Origin: Vicinamibacterales bacterium
GTDB taxonomy: Bacteria > Acidobacteriota > Vicinamibacteria > Vicinamibacterales > UBA2999
NCBI GenBank assembly: GCA_041394705.1
Contig: JAWKHS010000017.1
Coordinates: 83,785-147,784, forward strand
DNA length: 64,000 nt
Direction: 5' to 3'
The notes under the pieces are model-generated. The model was not told the origin of the DNA and ran no database searches. It saw only the letters and a program-made list of their open reading frames with translations. Below are positions 7,810-16,534 of the stretch, one piece after another. Both the position numbers and the translations under genes were made by a program. Position 1 is the first letter of the stretch. Each line of letters starts with the position of its first letter.

Positions 7810-9303
7810 ATGCTGGCGTGGATCCGGGCCCCTCTCTGGACGACGTGCGTCCTGCTCGCGGCCAGCGCGGCCTGGGCGCAGGACGACGTGCTGCGCTGGG
7901 GCGGCGACGCGGAGGGCGGGGCGCCCTTCGTCGAGGCCGACGCGAGCGACCCGACCGTGATGCGGGGGTTCGACGTCGAGATCGCCCAGCTCCTGGCCGA
8001 CGCGCTCGGCCGCCGACCCGTCTTCGTCCAGGCGGCGTTCACGGCCCTGGATCAGTCCGTGAAGCGCGGCGACTTCGACGTGGCGCTGAGCGGTCTCGAG
8101 GACTCGCCCGCGAAACGGGCGGAACTCGGCGTGAGCGTGCCGTACTACCTGTTCCAGGAGGTGCTCACCGTCAGGGCCGAGGACCGGGACCGCGTGACGT
8201 CCCTGGCCGACCTGAAGGGGAAGAAGGTGGCGACGCTGGCGGCCACCCTGGCCTGGGACATCCTCACGGCCGCCCGGGACGCCTACGGCATCGAGCCCGC
8301 CTCCTACGACGACGACGTCCACCCGTACACCGACCTGCTGCTCGGCCGCGTGGACGCCGTGCTGCTGGACAACGTCCTGGCTCAGCGTGCCATGGCCCGT
8401 ACCGAGGGGCTGGCCACGATCGCGCGCCCGGTGGCCAGCGGCTACTACGTCGTGTTGATGGCGAAGGAACGGACGGACCTGCTGGACCGCGTGAACGCCG
8501 AGCTGCGCGCGGCCATGCGCGACGGCCGCCTCGAGACGATCTTCAGGAAGTGGAACGTGTGGAACGACGACCAGCCGGCGATGTACGAGCGCGTGCTGGC
8601 CGGCGAGGACTCGCTGCTGGAGGCCCCGGGCGGGGGGCGCCCGGCGCGCCCGTCCACATGGGTGCTGACGCTGCGATACCTGCCGGCGCTGGCCAACGCC
8701 GCCGTGATCACGCTCGTGCTGTCGTGCGTGTCGATGGCGCTGGCCGTGACGCTGGGATCGGCGATCGCCGTGGGACGGGTCTACGGCCGCGCCGGCACGC
8801 GGGCCGTCCTGACCACCTACGTGGAGGTGGTGCGCGGCACGCCCGTGCTCCTGCAGCTCTTCGTCCTGTACTACGGCCTCGCGTCCGTGATCCGCCTGCC
8901 GCCGTTCGCGGCGGCCCTCTTCGGGCTGGGCTTGAACTACGCCGCCTACGAGGCCGAGATCTACCGCGCGGCGCTCGAAGCCGTGCCGCGCGGCCAGCTC
9001 GAGGCGGCCCGCACCCTGGGACTCGGCACCTGGCAGACTCTGCGGCTCGTCAGAGGGCCGCTGGCGTTCCGCTACGCCCTGGCGCCGATGACGAACGACT
9101 TCGTGGCGCTGCTGAAGGACTCGTCGCTGGTGTCGGTGCTGACGGTGGTGGAGCTGACGAAACAGACCCAGATCTTCGCGGCCAATCTCGGCACGTGGGC
9201 GATTCCCGGCCTGCTGTGTGCGGCCATGTATCTCCTGATGTCGTGGCCGCTGGCGCGCCTGGCGGCGCGGCTCGAACGGCGGTGGGCGGCGCCGGCGCTA
9301 TGA
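7810..9303 (+). CDS. Polar amino-acid ABC transporter, fused substrate-binding protein and permease
   Basis: A 497-residue fusion. A signal peptide (ending AWAQ) leads into a family 3 solute-binding domain, residues about 22-265 (DVEIAQLLADALGR, then an ETIFRKW close). A His/Glu/Gln-type permease domain follows at about 285-490, with the EVVRGTPVLLQLFVLYYG loop and an EAARTLG coupling helix that contacts the ATPase. Fusing binding protein to permease keeps the receptor tethered at the membrane, as in lactococcal GlnPQ. The next gene overlaps by ATGA and encodes the ATPase. The substrate is probably a polar amino acid, but specificity cannot be read from sequence. Confidence 0.9.
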   Translation: MLAWIRAPLWTTCVLLAASAAWAQDDVLRWGGDAEGGAPFVEADASDPTVMRGFDVEIAQLLADALGRRPVFVQAAFTALDQSVKRGDFDVALSGLEDSPAKRAELGVSVPYYLFQEVLTVRAEDRDRVTSLADLKGKKVATLAATLAWDILTAARDAYGIEPASYDDDVHPYTDLLLGRVDAVLLDNVLAQRAMARTEGLATIARPVASGYYVVLMAKERTDLLDRVNAELRAAMRDGRLETIFRKWNVWNDDQPAMYERVLAGEDSLLEAPGGGRPARPSTWVLTLRYLPALANAAVITLVLSCVSMALAVTLGSAIAVGRVYGRAGTRAVLTTYVEVVRGTPVLLQLFVLYYGLASVIRLPPFAAALFGLGLNYAAYEAEIYRAALEAVPRGQLEAARTLGLGTWQTLRLVRGPLAFRYALAPMTNDFVALLKDSSLVSVLTVVELTKQTQIFAANLGTWAIPGLLCAAMYLLMSWPLARLAARLERRWAAPAL

Positions 9304-10100
9304 CTGCCACGGGACAGGTACTGGCCGTCCGGGGGCTGGAACTGCTGCGCGGCTCCCGGCGCATCCTGCAGGGGGTGGACCTGACCGTGGGCACCGGCGA
9401 GCTGGTGGCGCTGATGGGGCTCTCGGGCTCGGGCAAGACGACGATCCTGCGCGCGATCGCCGGCCTGGAGAGGTTCGGCGGCGGCTCCATCGACGTGGAC
9501 GGACTGGTGCTGGACGGGCAGGGGAGTCACCACGACGCCCTGCACAGGAAGGTCGGCATGGTGTTCCAGTTCCATTGCCTGTGGGAGCACCTGACCGCCG
9601 TCCAGAACATCTGCCTGGCCCCGGTGCACGTCTATCGGACGTCCCCGGCCGCGGCGGCCGCACGGGCGCGCGAACTCCTGGCCGACCTGGGCGTGGCCCA
9701 CCGCGAGCACGCCCTGCCACGGGAGCTGTCCGGAGGAGAAGCGCAGCGCGTGGCGATCGCCCGGGCGCTCGCTGCCGACCCCAAGCTGCTGCTCATGGAC
9801 GAGCCGACGGCGTCGCTGGATCCCGCGCGGCGCGGCGAGCTGGGGAACACGCTCCAGGAGCTCGTCGCCACGGGCCGGAGTCTGCTCCTCACGTCGCACG
9901 ACGACGACTTCGTGCGCGACTTCGCCACGCGGGTCGTCGTCCTGGCCGACGGGGTGGTGGTGGAAGCCGGCGATCCTCAGGTGGTGCTGACCTCGCCCGC
10001 TCATGAGGCGACGCGGCGGCTGCTGGACCTGAAGGCGCCGGCGGCCCCGGGAAGGCAAGCCGCTGGCAGTCAATCGTCCGGTCAGGCGCGACGCCGGTGA
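9300..10100 (+). CDS. Polar amino-acid ABC transporter ATP-binding protein
   Basis: A 266-residue ABC ATPase of the GlnQ/ArtP type. Walker A is GLSGSGKTT (40-48), the Q-loop VFQFHCLWEHLT follows, the signature is LSGGEAQR (143-150), Walker B is LLLMDEPT and the switch is TSHDDDF. The canonical H-loop His is present. ATGA overlap with the permease stop shows coupling. A short Ala/Arg-rich tail follows the core. It powers uptake by the fused binding protein/permease. Confidence 0.9.
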   Translation: MTATGQVLAVRGLELLRGSRRILQGVDLTVGTGELVALMGLSGSGKTTILRAIAGLERFGGGSIDVDGLVLDGQGSHHDALHRKVGMVFQFHCLWEHLTAVQNICLAPVHVYRTSPAAAAARARELLADLGVAHREHALPRELSGGEAQRVAIARALAADPKLLLMDEPTASLDPARRGELGNTLQELVATGRSLLLTSHDDDFVRDFATRVVVLADGVVVEAGDPQVVLTSPAHEATRRLLDLKAPAAPGRQAAGSQSSGQARRR

Positions 10101-10159
10101 CCCGTCATGGCGACCATGAAGGCGGCGCCCCGCGGCACGACGCGGATCGGGGCGCGGTG

Positions 10160-11047
10160 ATGCCGAGCCGGTCCCCCGTCGAGTTGTTCGTCACCCTGCA
10201 CGGCCGCGACGATGCGTATGTGATGGCGCTTGCCGCAATGTACGCCTCGATGCGGTCGCACACGGCGGCCTCGCTTCGATTCACCATCGTGCACGACGCC
10301 TCGGTTCGACAGGACAGCCTCGACAGGGTGGCCGCGTTCATTCGCGAGCGGGACGAGGCGCACCTCGTGAACATCGAGGCTCATCCGGACATCGATGCGC
10401 TCGCCCGCGAGTGCGCCGACGCCCGCTACTCGCCCGCGGTCCTGTGGCGCGTATTCGCACCGGACCTGATGCCAGACTCGGCCAAGGTCCTGCTCGTCGA
10501 CGCCGACCTGGTATTCCTGTGCGACGTCCTGCGCCTGTGGGAGGTGGACGTCTCGAACGCCGCCATCGCCGCGGTGCGGCGCGGTAAGCCCTGGCCTGCC
10601 GAGTACCACGACCTCATCGAGACGCCGTCCGACCGCTATTTTCGGATCGGGCTCAGCGTGCTGAACCTGCAGCGCATGCGGCAAGACGAACGATTCCGGA
10701 CGACACGGGCGTCCTTTCTCCGGACGAGGCTGCCGGCCATCAATGCGCTCGTCTGTCTACCGGAACAATCGGTCTTCAATTACTTCTTCAGTGGGAGCGC
10801 GCGCCCACTTGAGGCGACCCTCGTGCCGGCCGGGCACTTCAACCCTGCCGACGAGCGGGCAGTGGCGCGCCTGCTCGGCACCATGGACTGTGGCGGGACA
10901 CTGGTGCTGGATCTAAAGGGGTGGCAGCATCGTTCGCCATTCGACTACTTCTACTGGAGCTACCTGCTGTTGACGCCCTGGCGTGCCCAAGCCTACGCCG
11001 AGCTGGTGGCCCACCAACGCGGAGGCCGGCCTTCCCACGCCGGCTGA
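10160..11047 (+). CDS. GT8-like glycosyltransferase
   Basis: About 295 residues. The DxD metal/nucleotide-sugar motif is DADLVF (Asp114-Asp116), set in a Rossmann-like GT-A fold with YSPAVLWRVFAPDLMP before it and an EQSVFNYFF segment after it. This matches the GT8 family of LPS galactosyl/glucosyl transferases. ATG 10160 is preferred; an in-frame GTG at 10097 overlapping the ATPase stop would add 21 basic residues with no homology-like pattern. It lies just before tRNA-Lys and begins a run of glycan genes. Acceptor unknown. Confidence 0.78.
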   Translation: MPSRSPVELFVTLHGRDDAYVMALAAMYASMRSHTAASLRFTIVHDASVRQDSLDRVAAFIRERDEAHLVNIEAHPDIDALARECADARYSPAVLWRVFAPDLMPDSAKVLLVDADLVFLCDVLRLWEVDVSNAAIAAVRRGKPWPAEYHDLIETPSDRYFRIGLSVLNLQRMRQDERFRTTRASFLRTRLPAINALVCLPEQSVFNYFFSGSARPLEATLVPAGHFNPADERAVARLLGTMDCGGTLVLDLKGWQHRSPFDYFYWSYLLLTPWRAQAYAELVAHQRGGRPSHAG

Positions 11048-11117
11048 GGCACCCGGCTGGGCGGCGGCGCGCAAGGGCGGGGGCGGTCTCGTCGATGCGG
11101 GTAGAATCAGTCTCGGC

Positions 11118-11192
11118 GGGCCGCTAGCTCAGTGGTAGAGCATCTGACTTTTAATCAGGTGGTCGTGGGTTCGATCCCCACGCGGCCCACCA
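11118..11192 (+). tRNA. tRNA-Lys (anticodon TTT)
   Basis: A full cloverleaf can be folded. The acceptor stem is GGGCCGC with GCGGCCC, the D arm GCTC/GAGC, the anticodon stem TCTGA/TCAGG with loop CTTTTAA (anticodon TTT at 11150-11152), and the T arm carries GTTCGATCC. The CCA tail (11190-11192) is encoded. A TAGAAT box at 11102-11107 may be its -10. Confidence 0.97.
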
Positions 11193-11376
11193 TGCACTAC
11201 CGACCGGATCGTTGGATCTCTGACGGCCGCCCGATTCCCCGACGCTCCCGCTGAGCGAGACTCCGAGCGTCCCGGCAAGGTTCGCCGCAGGCAGCGCGTG
11301 GTAGCGGTTCCGCGGCAGGAAACGGGATCGCGAGCAGTGGCGGTCGCCAGGCTGTGACAATCGTAGGCCGGAGTCG

Positions 11377-13098
11377 CTAGCGTGGGCGCGCCCGCCACGC
11401 CTGCGCGACCCGCTCAGCATCCTGATTCAGCATGGTGGATGTGGCGTGGCGGATCCGCTCTGACTGGGACCTGGATGCGTCGCGCAGTTCCAGGTACTGG
11501 GCGTCGTTGGTGTGTTGACCAAGGCGGGCGTTGGCCGCGAGGATGGCCGAGTACAGCGGCTCGTACTCCGCTCCAACGGGAAACGATCCCTCGACGGTTC
11601 GCACCAGGTCATCCCGAATTTCAGTCATCAGGGCGCGGTACTCCGCCAGCGGGTAGGCAACCACCGAGACCCGTCCGTATTGGTGGACCTGACGTCGAGA
11701 CGTGATCGTGACGTCGTGCACGACCACGAACGCCCATGGTGCTCCGTCACCTGCGGCCGCCGACTCGACCTGCGCCGGCTCGAGACTCCCGAGCAGGATT
11801 CGTCGATACGTTTCTACGGCAGGGCGAGGGTCGAGGTGATGGTGTGCGAAGAAGTCGAGACCGATGACGAGGCTTCCCGGATGACCGTCGGCCAGATGCC
11901 TCCGGACGTCGAGCCACGGATAGTCGTGCTTCTGACGAAACGACTCGACCAATCCAGGGACGAGCGTCGGCATCAACAGGAGGCCGGCAAGAGTTCCCGC
12001 GCCGAGTCGTGAGCGTCGTGGCGTCAGCGCTTGCAGCCCGGACACCGCGATGATCGTTACGAACGGAATCGTGAAGACGAGGAACCTGGCAAACGCCCAT
12101 GGGTAGTGCGCCAGGCCCTGCGTGGCCATCAGAGTCGGCGGCAACGCGAGCACTGGCAAAATCAGGCGCTGGGCCGCCCGGTGCTCAATGGCGTACCACG
12201 TTCCAACGAGCGTCGAGATCGCGATGGGCCAGGCCAGATAACCCGCGCCGAAATACATCGCCCAGACGTCCGTGACATACGCGGCTCCGGCCGGCGCCGC
12301 TTCATGAAAGCGAACCTGCGTGGCCAGCATCTGTGCCACGATTGGCGAATAGAAGAGGGCGGACAGCGCGCCGGCGACAAGGGTCGGCACGAACAACGTG
12401 ACCAAGCGACGATGGTTCGTGCCGGGCCCGCTGTCATAGCGGAACTCTGCCGTGGACGTCATGGCGGCCGCGGCCGCGAGCGCGGCGGCGGCATAGGCTC
12501 CGTTGGGGTGCATGAGGACCAGGAGCAGTGCCGTGCCGCCGAACGTCCAACCCGTGCGCCAACCGGGCTGCCGCAGCCAGCGGAGCATGTGGAGGGCGAG
12601 GAGGACCGACAGGGCCACCAGCAGCGAATACGACCGGATGTTCAGAGACTGATGCACCAGATACGGGTTCGCCGCAATCAAGACGGCTACTGCCAAGCTC
12701 GCACCCATGGGGAGGAACTGGCGCGCCAGCAGTGCCGTCAAGGGAATCGTGGCGACACCGGCGGCGAACGGCAGTGCAGTGAGGACCGGCGGCGACGGAC
12801 CGAACAGTCCGGCAAAGAACTTGAGGATGACCAGGAAGTAGTTCATGGTCAGCCACGTCTCGAAGTGGGTCAGGAGGTACCGGTAGCTCCGTTCGATCTG
12901 GATCAGTGTGCCGATCTCGTCTCCGACGAACGAGCGGTCCACTTGGTAAGCCACCCGGATCGCCGCGCCTGCCAGCGTGATCAGCAGCAGGAGCGCGGTG
13001 TCTCGACCAGTGAGGTGTGGGTCGGGAACGAGCCCCGAGGGGTCGCTAGCGTGAGAAGCGGCCTGATGCGCGCGGCGCCCAGCAGGGACTACCTGCAT
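11377..13098 (-). CDS. Multi-pass membrane glycosyltransferase-like protein (GT-C/PMT type)
   Basis: About 573 residues from ATG 13098. The first loop has RSFVGDEIGTLIQI, which resembles the acidic catalytic loop of GT-C transferases (PMT/ArnT). Roughly ten hydrophobic helices follow up to about residue 380, and then a soluble C-terminal domain of about 170 residues. Such enzymes use polyprenyl-phosphate sugars on the periplasmic face. A longer open frame to 13257 encodes a low-complexity basic leader and is not preferred. It faces tRNA-Lys on the other strand. Donor and acceptor are unknown. Confidence 0.72.
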   Translation of the reverse strand: MQVVPAGRRAHQAASHASDPSGLVPDPHLTGRDTALLLLITLAGAAIRVAYQVDRSFVGDEIGTLIQIERSYRYLLTHFETWLTMNYFLVILKFFAGLFGPSPPVLTALPFAAGVATIPLTALLARQFLPMGASLAVAVLIAANPYLVHQSLNIRSYSLLVALSVLLALHMLRWLRQPGWRTGWTFGGTALLLVLMHPNGAYAAAALAAAAAMTSTAEFRYDSGPGTNHRRLVTLFVPTLVAGALSALFYSPIVAQMLATQVRFHEAAPAGAAYVTDVWAMYFGAGYLAWPIAISTLVGTWYAIEHRAAQRLILPVLALPPTLMATQGLAHYPWAFARFLVFTIPFVTIIAVSGLQALTPRRSRLGAGTLAGLLLMPTLVPGLVESFRQKHDYPWLDVRRHLADGHPGSLVIGLDFFAHHHLDPRPAVETYRRILLGSLEPAQVESAAAGDGAPWAFVVVHDVTITSRRQVHQYGRVSVVAYPLAEYRALMTEIRDDLVRTVEGSFPVGAEYEPLYSAILAANARLGQHTNDAQYLELRDASRSQSERIRHATSTMLNQDAERVAQAWRARPR

Positions 13099-13373
13099 TC
13101 GACCCCGTTGGATCCCATGATTCCAGTGTCGAGTATACCGACCATGGCGTGCCGTGATTGCACCAGCGCCGACCCCTGGCGTCCACGCCCGTGGCCGCCG
13201 CCGAACTCGGTCGGGCGTCGGAGTCGGCCCGACCGGCGCCGGCGCCGGCGCCGCCACGGCGAAACGCTCGGGAACCCGACGAGCCGGCCCGTCGGCGTTC
13301 GCTCGGAAAGCCTGCAGTCAGCAGGCGTGGGTACTGTGGTGGCGCCGGGAAGTAGCGGACCTGGATAGCCGCC

Positions 13374-14210
13374 GTGAAGTGGTTCTTCGCCTTCAACGAG
13401 CACGCGTCGGCGTGGTTCACCCAGATGCTCCAGGTGGCGGTGGTGACGGCCGCCGAACAGGCGCCGCACCTCGAGCCCCATTGCCTCTACGATGGCGACG
13501 GTGAAACCGCCCTGACAACCTGGCTTCGCGGGCGGGGCGTCAGTATTCATCCGACGAGGGTGCCGTTCCGTTCGCGCCTCGACGCCGAGGACGTTCGCGC
13601 AATGAACGCAGGCACCGGCTACAGCCCGGACGCCGCGACGGGGTTCTATCTGTGCCTGGCGGTGCCGTTCGCCGAGGCAGCACGCGATGTCGAACACGTC
13701 CTCTTCACCGACTGTGACGTCATGTTCGTCGGTCCGGTGGACCTCGACGCGACGCGGCCGTCGCTTCTGGCCGCGGCCCCGGAGATGCGAGACGTGCAGC
13801 GCCCGTCACCATGGGACGTGGGGCCCGGTTTCAACTCGGGCGTCATGGTGATGAACGTCGCGGCGATGCGTGCCAGGATGCCCGCAATCGAGCAGGTGCT
13901 CGAGCGCGACGGGTATTACCGGTTTCCCCAGGCGAACGCGAGCTACGACCAGGGTGCTCTCAACACCGCCATCCGCGAGGGGGAGTGGGACCCCCTGCCG
14001 CCGACGCTCAACTGGCGGCCCGCGTTCGGGATCGGCGTCGACGTCTCCATCGTCCACTGGCATGGCCCCAAGCCACGACATGCGCAGCGCACCATCGATA
14101 CCGGCATCACGGCGGCCCCAGACGCCGTGATGCGGATGTTGCTCGAGGCCGCGCCCGAGGCATACCGCCATTATCTGGAGATTTTCAACGCGGCTCTCGC
14201 CCGAGCATGA
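13374..14210 (+). CDS. GT8-like nucleotide-diphospho-sugar glycosyltransferase
   Basis: 278 residues from GTG 13374. Typical family markers appear in order: FTDCDVMFVG (DxD at 113-115), PGFNSGVMVMN, YDQGALN, an NWRP segment and VHWHGPKP near the end, the metal- and donor-contacting His loop. No transmembrane segment is present. It is the second GT8-like gene within 4 kb and probably adds a sugar to the same surface glycan. The next gene is convergent, 63 nt on. Confidence 0.8.
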   Translation: MKWFFAFNEHASAWFTQMLQVAVVTAAEQAPHLEPHCLYDGDGETALTTWLRGRGVSIHPTRVPFRSRLDAEDVRAMNAGTGYSPDAATGFYLCLAVPFAEAARDVEHVLFTDCDVMFVGPVDLDATRPSLLAAAPEMRDVQRPSPWDVGPGFNSGVMVMNVAAMRARMPAIEQVLERDGYYRFPQANASYDQGALNTAIREGEWDPLPPTLNWRPAFGIGVDVSIVHWHGPKPRHAQRTIDTGITAAPDAVMRMLLEAAPEAYRHYLEIFNAALARA

Positions 14211-14273
14211 GTCGTGGTCGGCGTCCCTCGCGCGACCGCCCGACGAAGGATTGGTCATGCGTGACGGCGCCAA

Positions 14274-14942
14274 TCAGCGCGCGAAGCGGCCGCAGGTCAA
14301 GCGGCTCACGTCGAACACGCCTACGCACTTGTCGTCGAAGCGGCCGTCGCCTTCCGTGCACTGTTCGTTGAAGAGCCACACCGGGCGTAGGTGGTAAGGG
14401 GCGGCAAGCAGATTCAGGGGCCTCCATCCCGCGTCCGTATCCCGCGGCTGGTTCGTCGTGCTGGTGAACGTCGTGCATGCCAGCCATGAGGAGCCGCTTC
14501 GCTCGACGTTCTGGAGCGCCGCGAGCACGTGGCGGTCCGACAGGTGGCCGAAGAGATCGCGGCAGAGCACCAGATCCGCGCGCGGCAGGGGATCGGTGGT
14601 GATGTCGAGCACGCGGAAGTCCCCGCCAAACTCGGCCAGATTTCGCGCGACGAGCTCAGGCAGAATGTCGGCGCCGATGTAGCGCGGTACCTCAAGCGAC
14701 CGAATCCAGTGATGGTCGCCGCACGGGATGTCGAGCAAGGTCTGGACCGCGAGCCGAGCGAGGAGGCGCTGCAGCTCTGCGAGAAGCGTCGCGGTCTGCG
14801 TCAGTTCGGATCCGAGTCCCGACACCGTTTCCGCGGATTGCCACTTGTTCTTGTCGTGGATGTCCCGGAACACCCGCTGGAGGTCGTCGTTCACGCGCGT
14901 GCCTTTGATCTCAAGACATGAGCCTCGATCGGCCATCATCAT
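14274..14942 (-). CDS. Class I SAM-dependent methyltransferase
   Basis: About 222 residues. Motif I is LLDIPCGDHHW (Asp71-Asp76), followed by IGADI and DLVLCRDLFGHLSD, the layout of small-molecule or sugar methyltransferases found in polysaccharide loci. The conserved part begins at VNDDLQRVFRDIHDKNKW, so a GTG at 14894 is an alternative start; three ATGs at 14934-14942 are in frame and none has a clear ribosome site. Its position between a glycosyltransferase and a sulfotransferase suggests glycan O-methylation. Substrate not determinable. Confidence 0.75.
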   Translation of the reverse strand: MMMADRGSCLEIKGTRVNDDLQRVFRDIHDKNKWQSAETVSGLGSELTQTATLLAELQRLLARLAVQTLLDIPCGDHHWIRSLEVPRYIGADILPELVARNLAEFGGDFRVLDITTDPLPRADLVLCRDLFGHLSDRHVLAALQNVERSGSSWLACTTFTSTTNQPRDTDAGWRPLNLLAAPYHLRPVWLFNEQCTEGDGRFDDKCVGVFDVSRLTCGRFAR

Positions 14943-15126
14943 AGTGCGCGCCGGGGACGCGGCCGACTGCGAACGCGGGCACCTCGGGGCCGGGACGTTT
15001 GGGCGCGGCTCGTGCCTGCCGTTCGACGGGGACGCCCAGTGCGCCATGCGATACTTCCGGAGTGCGTCGCCGCCCTGGCCACTCAACGATACCGATCGGC
15101 CGCCTGCGGTCGCGTGAGCGCCGGCC

Positions 15127-15852
15127 GTGAGCGACAACTTCCGATTCCTGATCGTAGGCGCAGGTCGCGGAGGGACCAGTCTCCTGGCGGCCCTGCTCGA
15201 TTACCACTCGCAGCTCGAAGTGGGGTTCGAACAGCACGCCGAGTCGTGCCTGATGGGCAAGGCGCTGCCGCCCGGGGTTCCCATCACCTTCGAGGGCCGC
15301 GTCGGAGCGTTCATGGCGGCATGCCACGCGGATGCCGATCGGTATGCCGGCAGAATCTGGGGCAACAAGATCACGACCGAACAGGTCTTGTCGCTCGAGA
15401 CGGCGCCCCCGCCGGCGTCTGCGGGGTCGTTCGACGTGCTCAACGCCCTCTTCAATCAGCACCTGCGCGATCAGGCGGTGGTGTTCATCCTGCGAGACGG
15501 GCGGGCGTGCGTGAACTCGAAGGTGCGCCGAACCGGGCAGCCGATGGAGATCGCGTGCCGGAAGTGGTTGTACTCGGTCGAGTGCTACCAGTTCTTCAAG
15601 ACGCGCCATCCGCGCAGCCTGTGCGTCAAGTTCGAGGACCTGCTGGCCGCTCCAGAGTCCACGCTTCGGTCAACCTGCGAACTCCTCGGGATTCCCTACG
15701 AGCCCGGGATGCTGGAGGGCGTCGCGAACGAGAAGATGCTCCCCGACTATCGAAGCGCGACGATTGACCGCTCGAAGCGTGCTCCGGCCGACCTTCCCGA
15801 GCCTCACTTGGAGTCGATCCGGGCAGGCCTCATCGAGTGCGGGTACCTGTGA
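15127..15852 (+). CDS. Sulfotransferase family protein
   Basis: 241 residues from GTG 15127. GAGRGGTSLL (11-20) is the 5'-phosphosulfate-binding loop of PAPS-dependent sulfotransferases, and ILRDGRACVNS (about 121-131) is the 3'-phosphate site. FEDLLAAPESTL and the closing C-terminal helix are also typical of the family. It would transfer sulfate from PAPS to an acceptor hydroxyl. Flanking glycan genes suggest a polysaccharide or glycolipid acceptor; this is inference. Confidence 0.83.
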   Translation: MSDNFRFLIVGAGRGGTSLLAALLDYHSQLEVGFEQHAESCLMGKALPPGVPITFEGRVGAFMAACHADADRYAGRIWGNKITTEQVLSLETAPPPASAGSFDVLNALFNQHLRDQAVVFILRDGRACVNSKVRRTGQPMEIACRKWLYSVECYQFFKTRHPRSLCVKFEDLLAAPESTLRSTCELLGIPYEPGMLEGVANEKMLPDYRSATIDRSKRAPADLPEPHLESIRAGLIECGYL

Positions 15853-15862
15853 GCCCGGACAT

Positions 15863-15892
15863 CGGCTGGAGCGGCCGGACCCGCTCCAGCCG
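15863..15892. terminator. 12-bp perfect hairpin between convergent genes
   Basis: CGGCTGGAGCGG pairs perfectly with CCGCTCCAGCCG around a 6-nt loop, 11 nt after the sulfotransferase stop and 4 nt before the stop of the convergent DUF2911 gene. No T-tract follows, but the placement suggests a bidirectional transcription block. Confidence 0.5.
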
Positions 15893-15895
15893 CCG

Positions 15896-16432
15896 TCACA
15901 TCGTCGTGACCACTACCGACGCTTTCGTCGTCTCCCACTGAATGACGATCACTCCGCCCTTCCCGGCGGGGTTCTTGTCGAGCGAGATCGTCAGGCGTTC
16001 CACGGGCGTCGACAGCTTCTCCACGCGCATCGGCACGCGGCCCAGGTCCTGGGCCTGGTTGTAGTCGGTGCCCCACTGGCCCACCTGCTTGTTGAGCACC
16101 AGGCGCCAGGTCTTTTCGTCGATGAGGGAGTAGAGCGAAATCTTCCCTGGGTTGACGTGGATCGGTCCGAACATCAGGGCCTTGTCGGTCTCGAGGACGG
16201 TGGCTTCATCCGCGCCGGTGCGCCAGATCTGGCCGTACGGCACCAGGCCGCCGAAGATCTTCCGGCCCTTCATCGCCGGGCGCCCGTAGGTGATGCTCAC
16301 GTTGGCGCCGTCGATGGTGCCCTTCACGGTCTCGTGGGGGCTGACACGCTGTTCCTGCGCGGTCCCGACGCCCGCGGCCACTGCCACGGCCGCGACGATC
16401 ACGGCCCAAATGTATGCACGACGCTGAGTCAC
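15896..16432 (-). CDS. DUF2911 domain protein, exported
   Basis: 178 residues with a signal peptide (hydrophobic run ending GTAQ). The DUF2911 core is plain: ITYGRPAMKGRKIFGGLVPY, then IWRTGADEATVLE and a beta-rich remainder ending near WETTKASVVV. The GTG start at 16432 has AAGGAG 8 nt upstream. Function of the family is unknown; it is common in Acidobacteriota and Bacteroidota and likely periplasmic. The gene appears single. Confidence 0.9.
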   Translation of the reverse strand: MTQRRAYIWAVIVAAVAVAAGVGTAQEQRVSPHETVKGTIDGANVSITYGRPAMKGRKIFGGLVPYGQIWRTGADEATVLETDKALMFGPIHVNPGKISLYSLIDEKTWRLVLNKQVGQWGTDYNQAQDLGRVPMRVEKLSTPVERLTISLDKNPAGKGGVIVIQWETTKASVVVTTM

Positions 16433-16534
16433 GGCTACGGCTCCTTGAACGACACACGTTCGGCGGACTCCGTGCCGCCGGACGTGGGTTTGGACTCTAG
16501 CACGGACGATCTGGTTCCCACGGCCGGGCCGTGT

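Noticed and set aside
11193..11376. Possible phage attachment site after tRNA-Lys
   Set aside because: No integrase, no duplicated tRNA end and no mobile gene was seen in the window.
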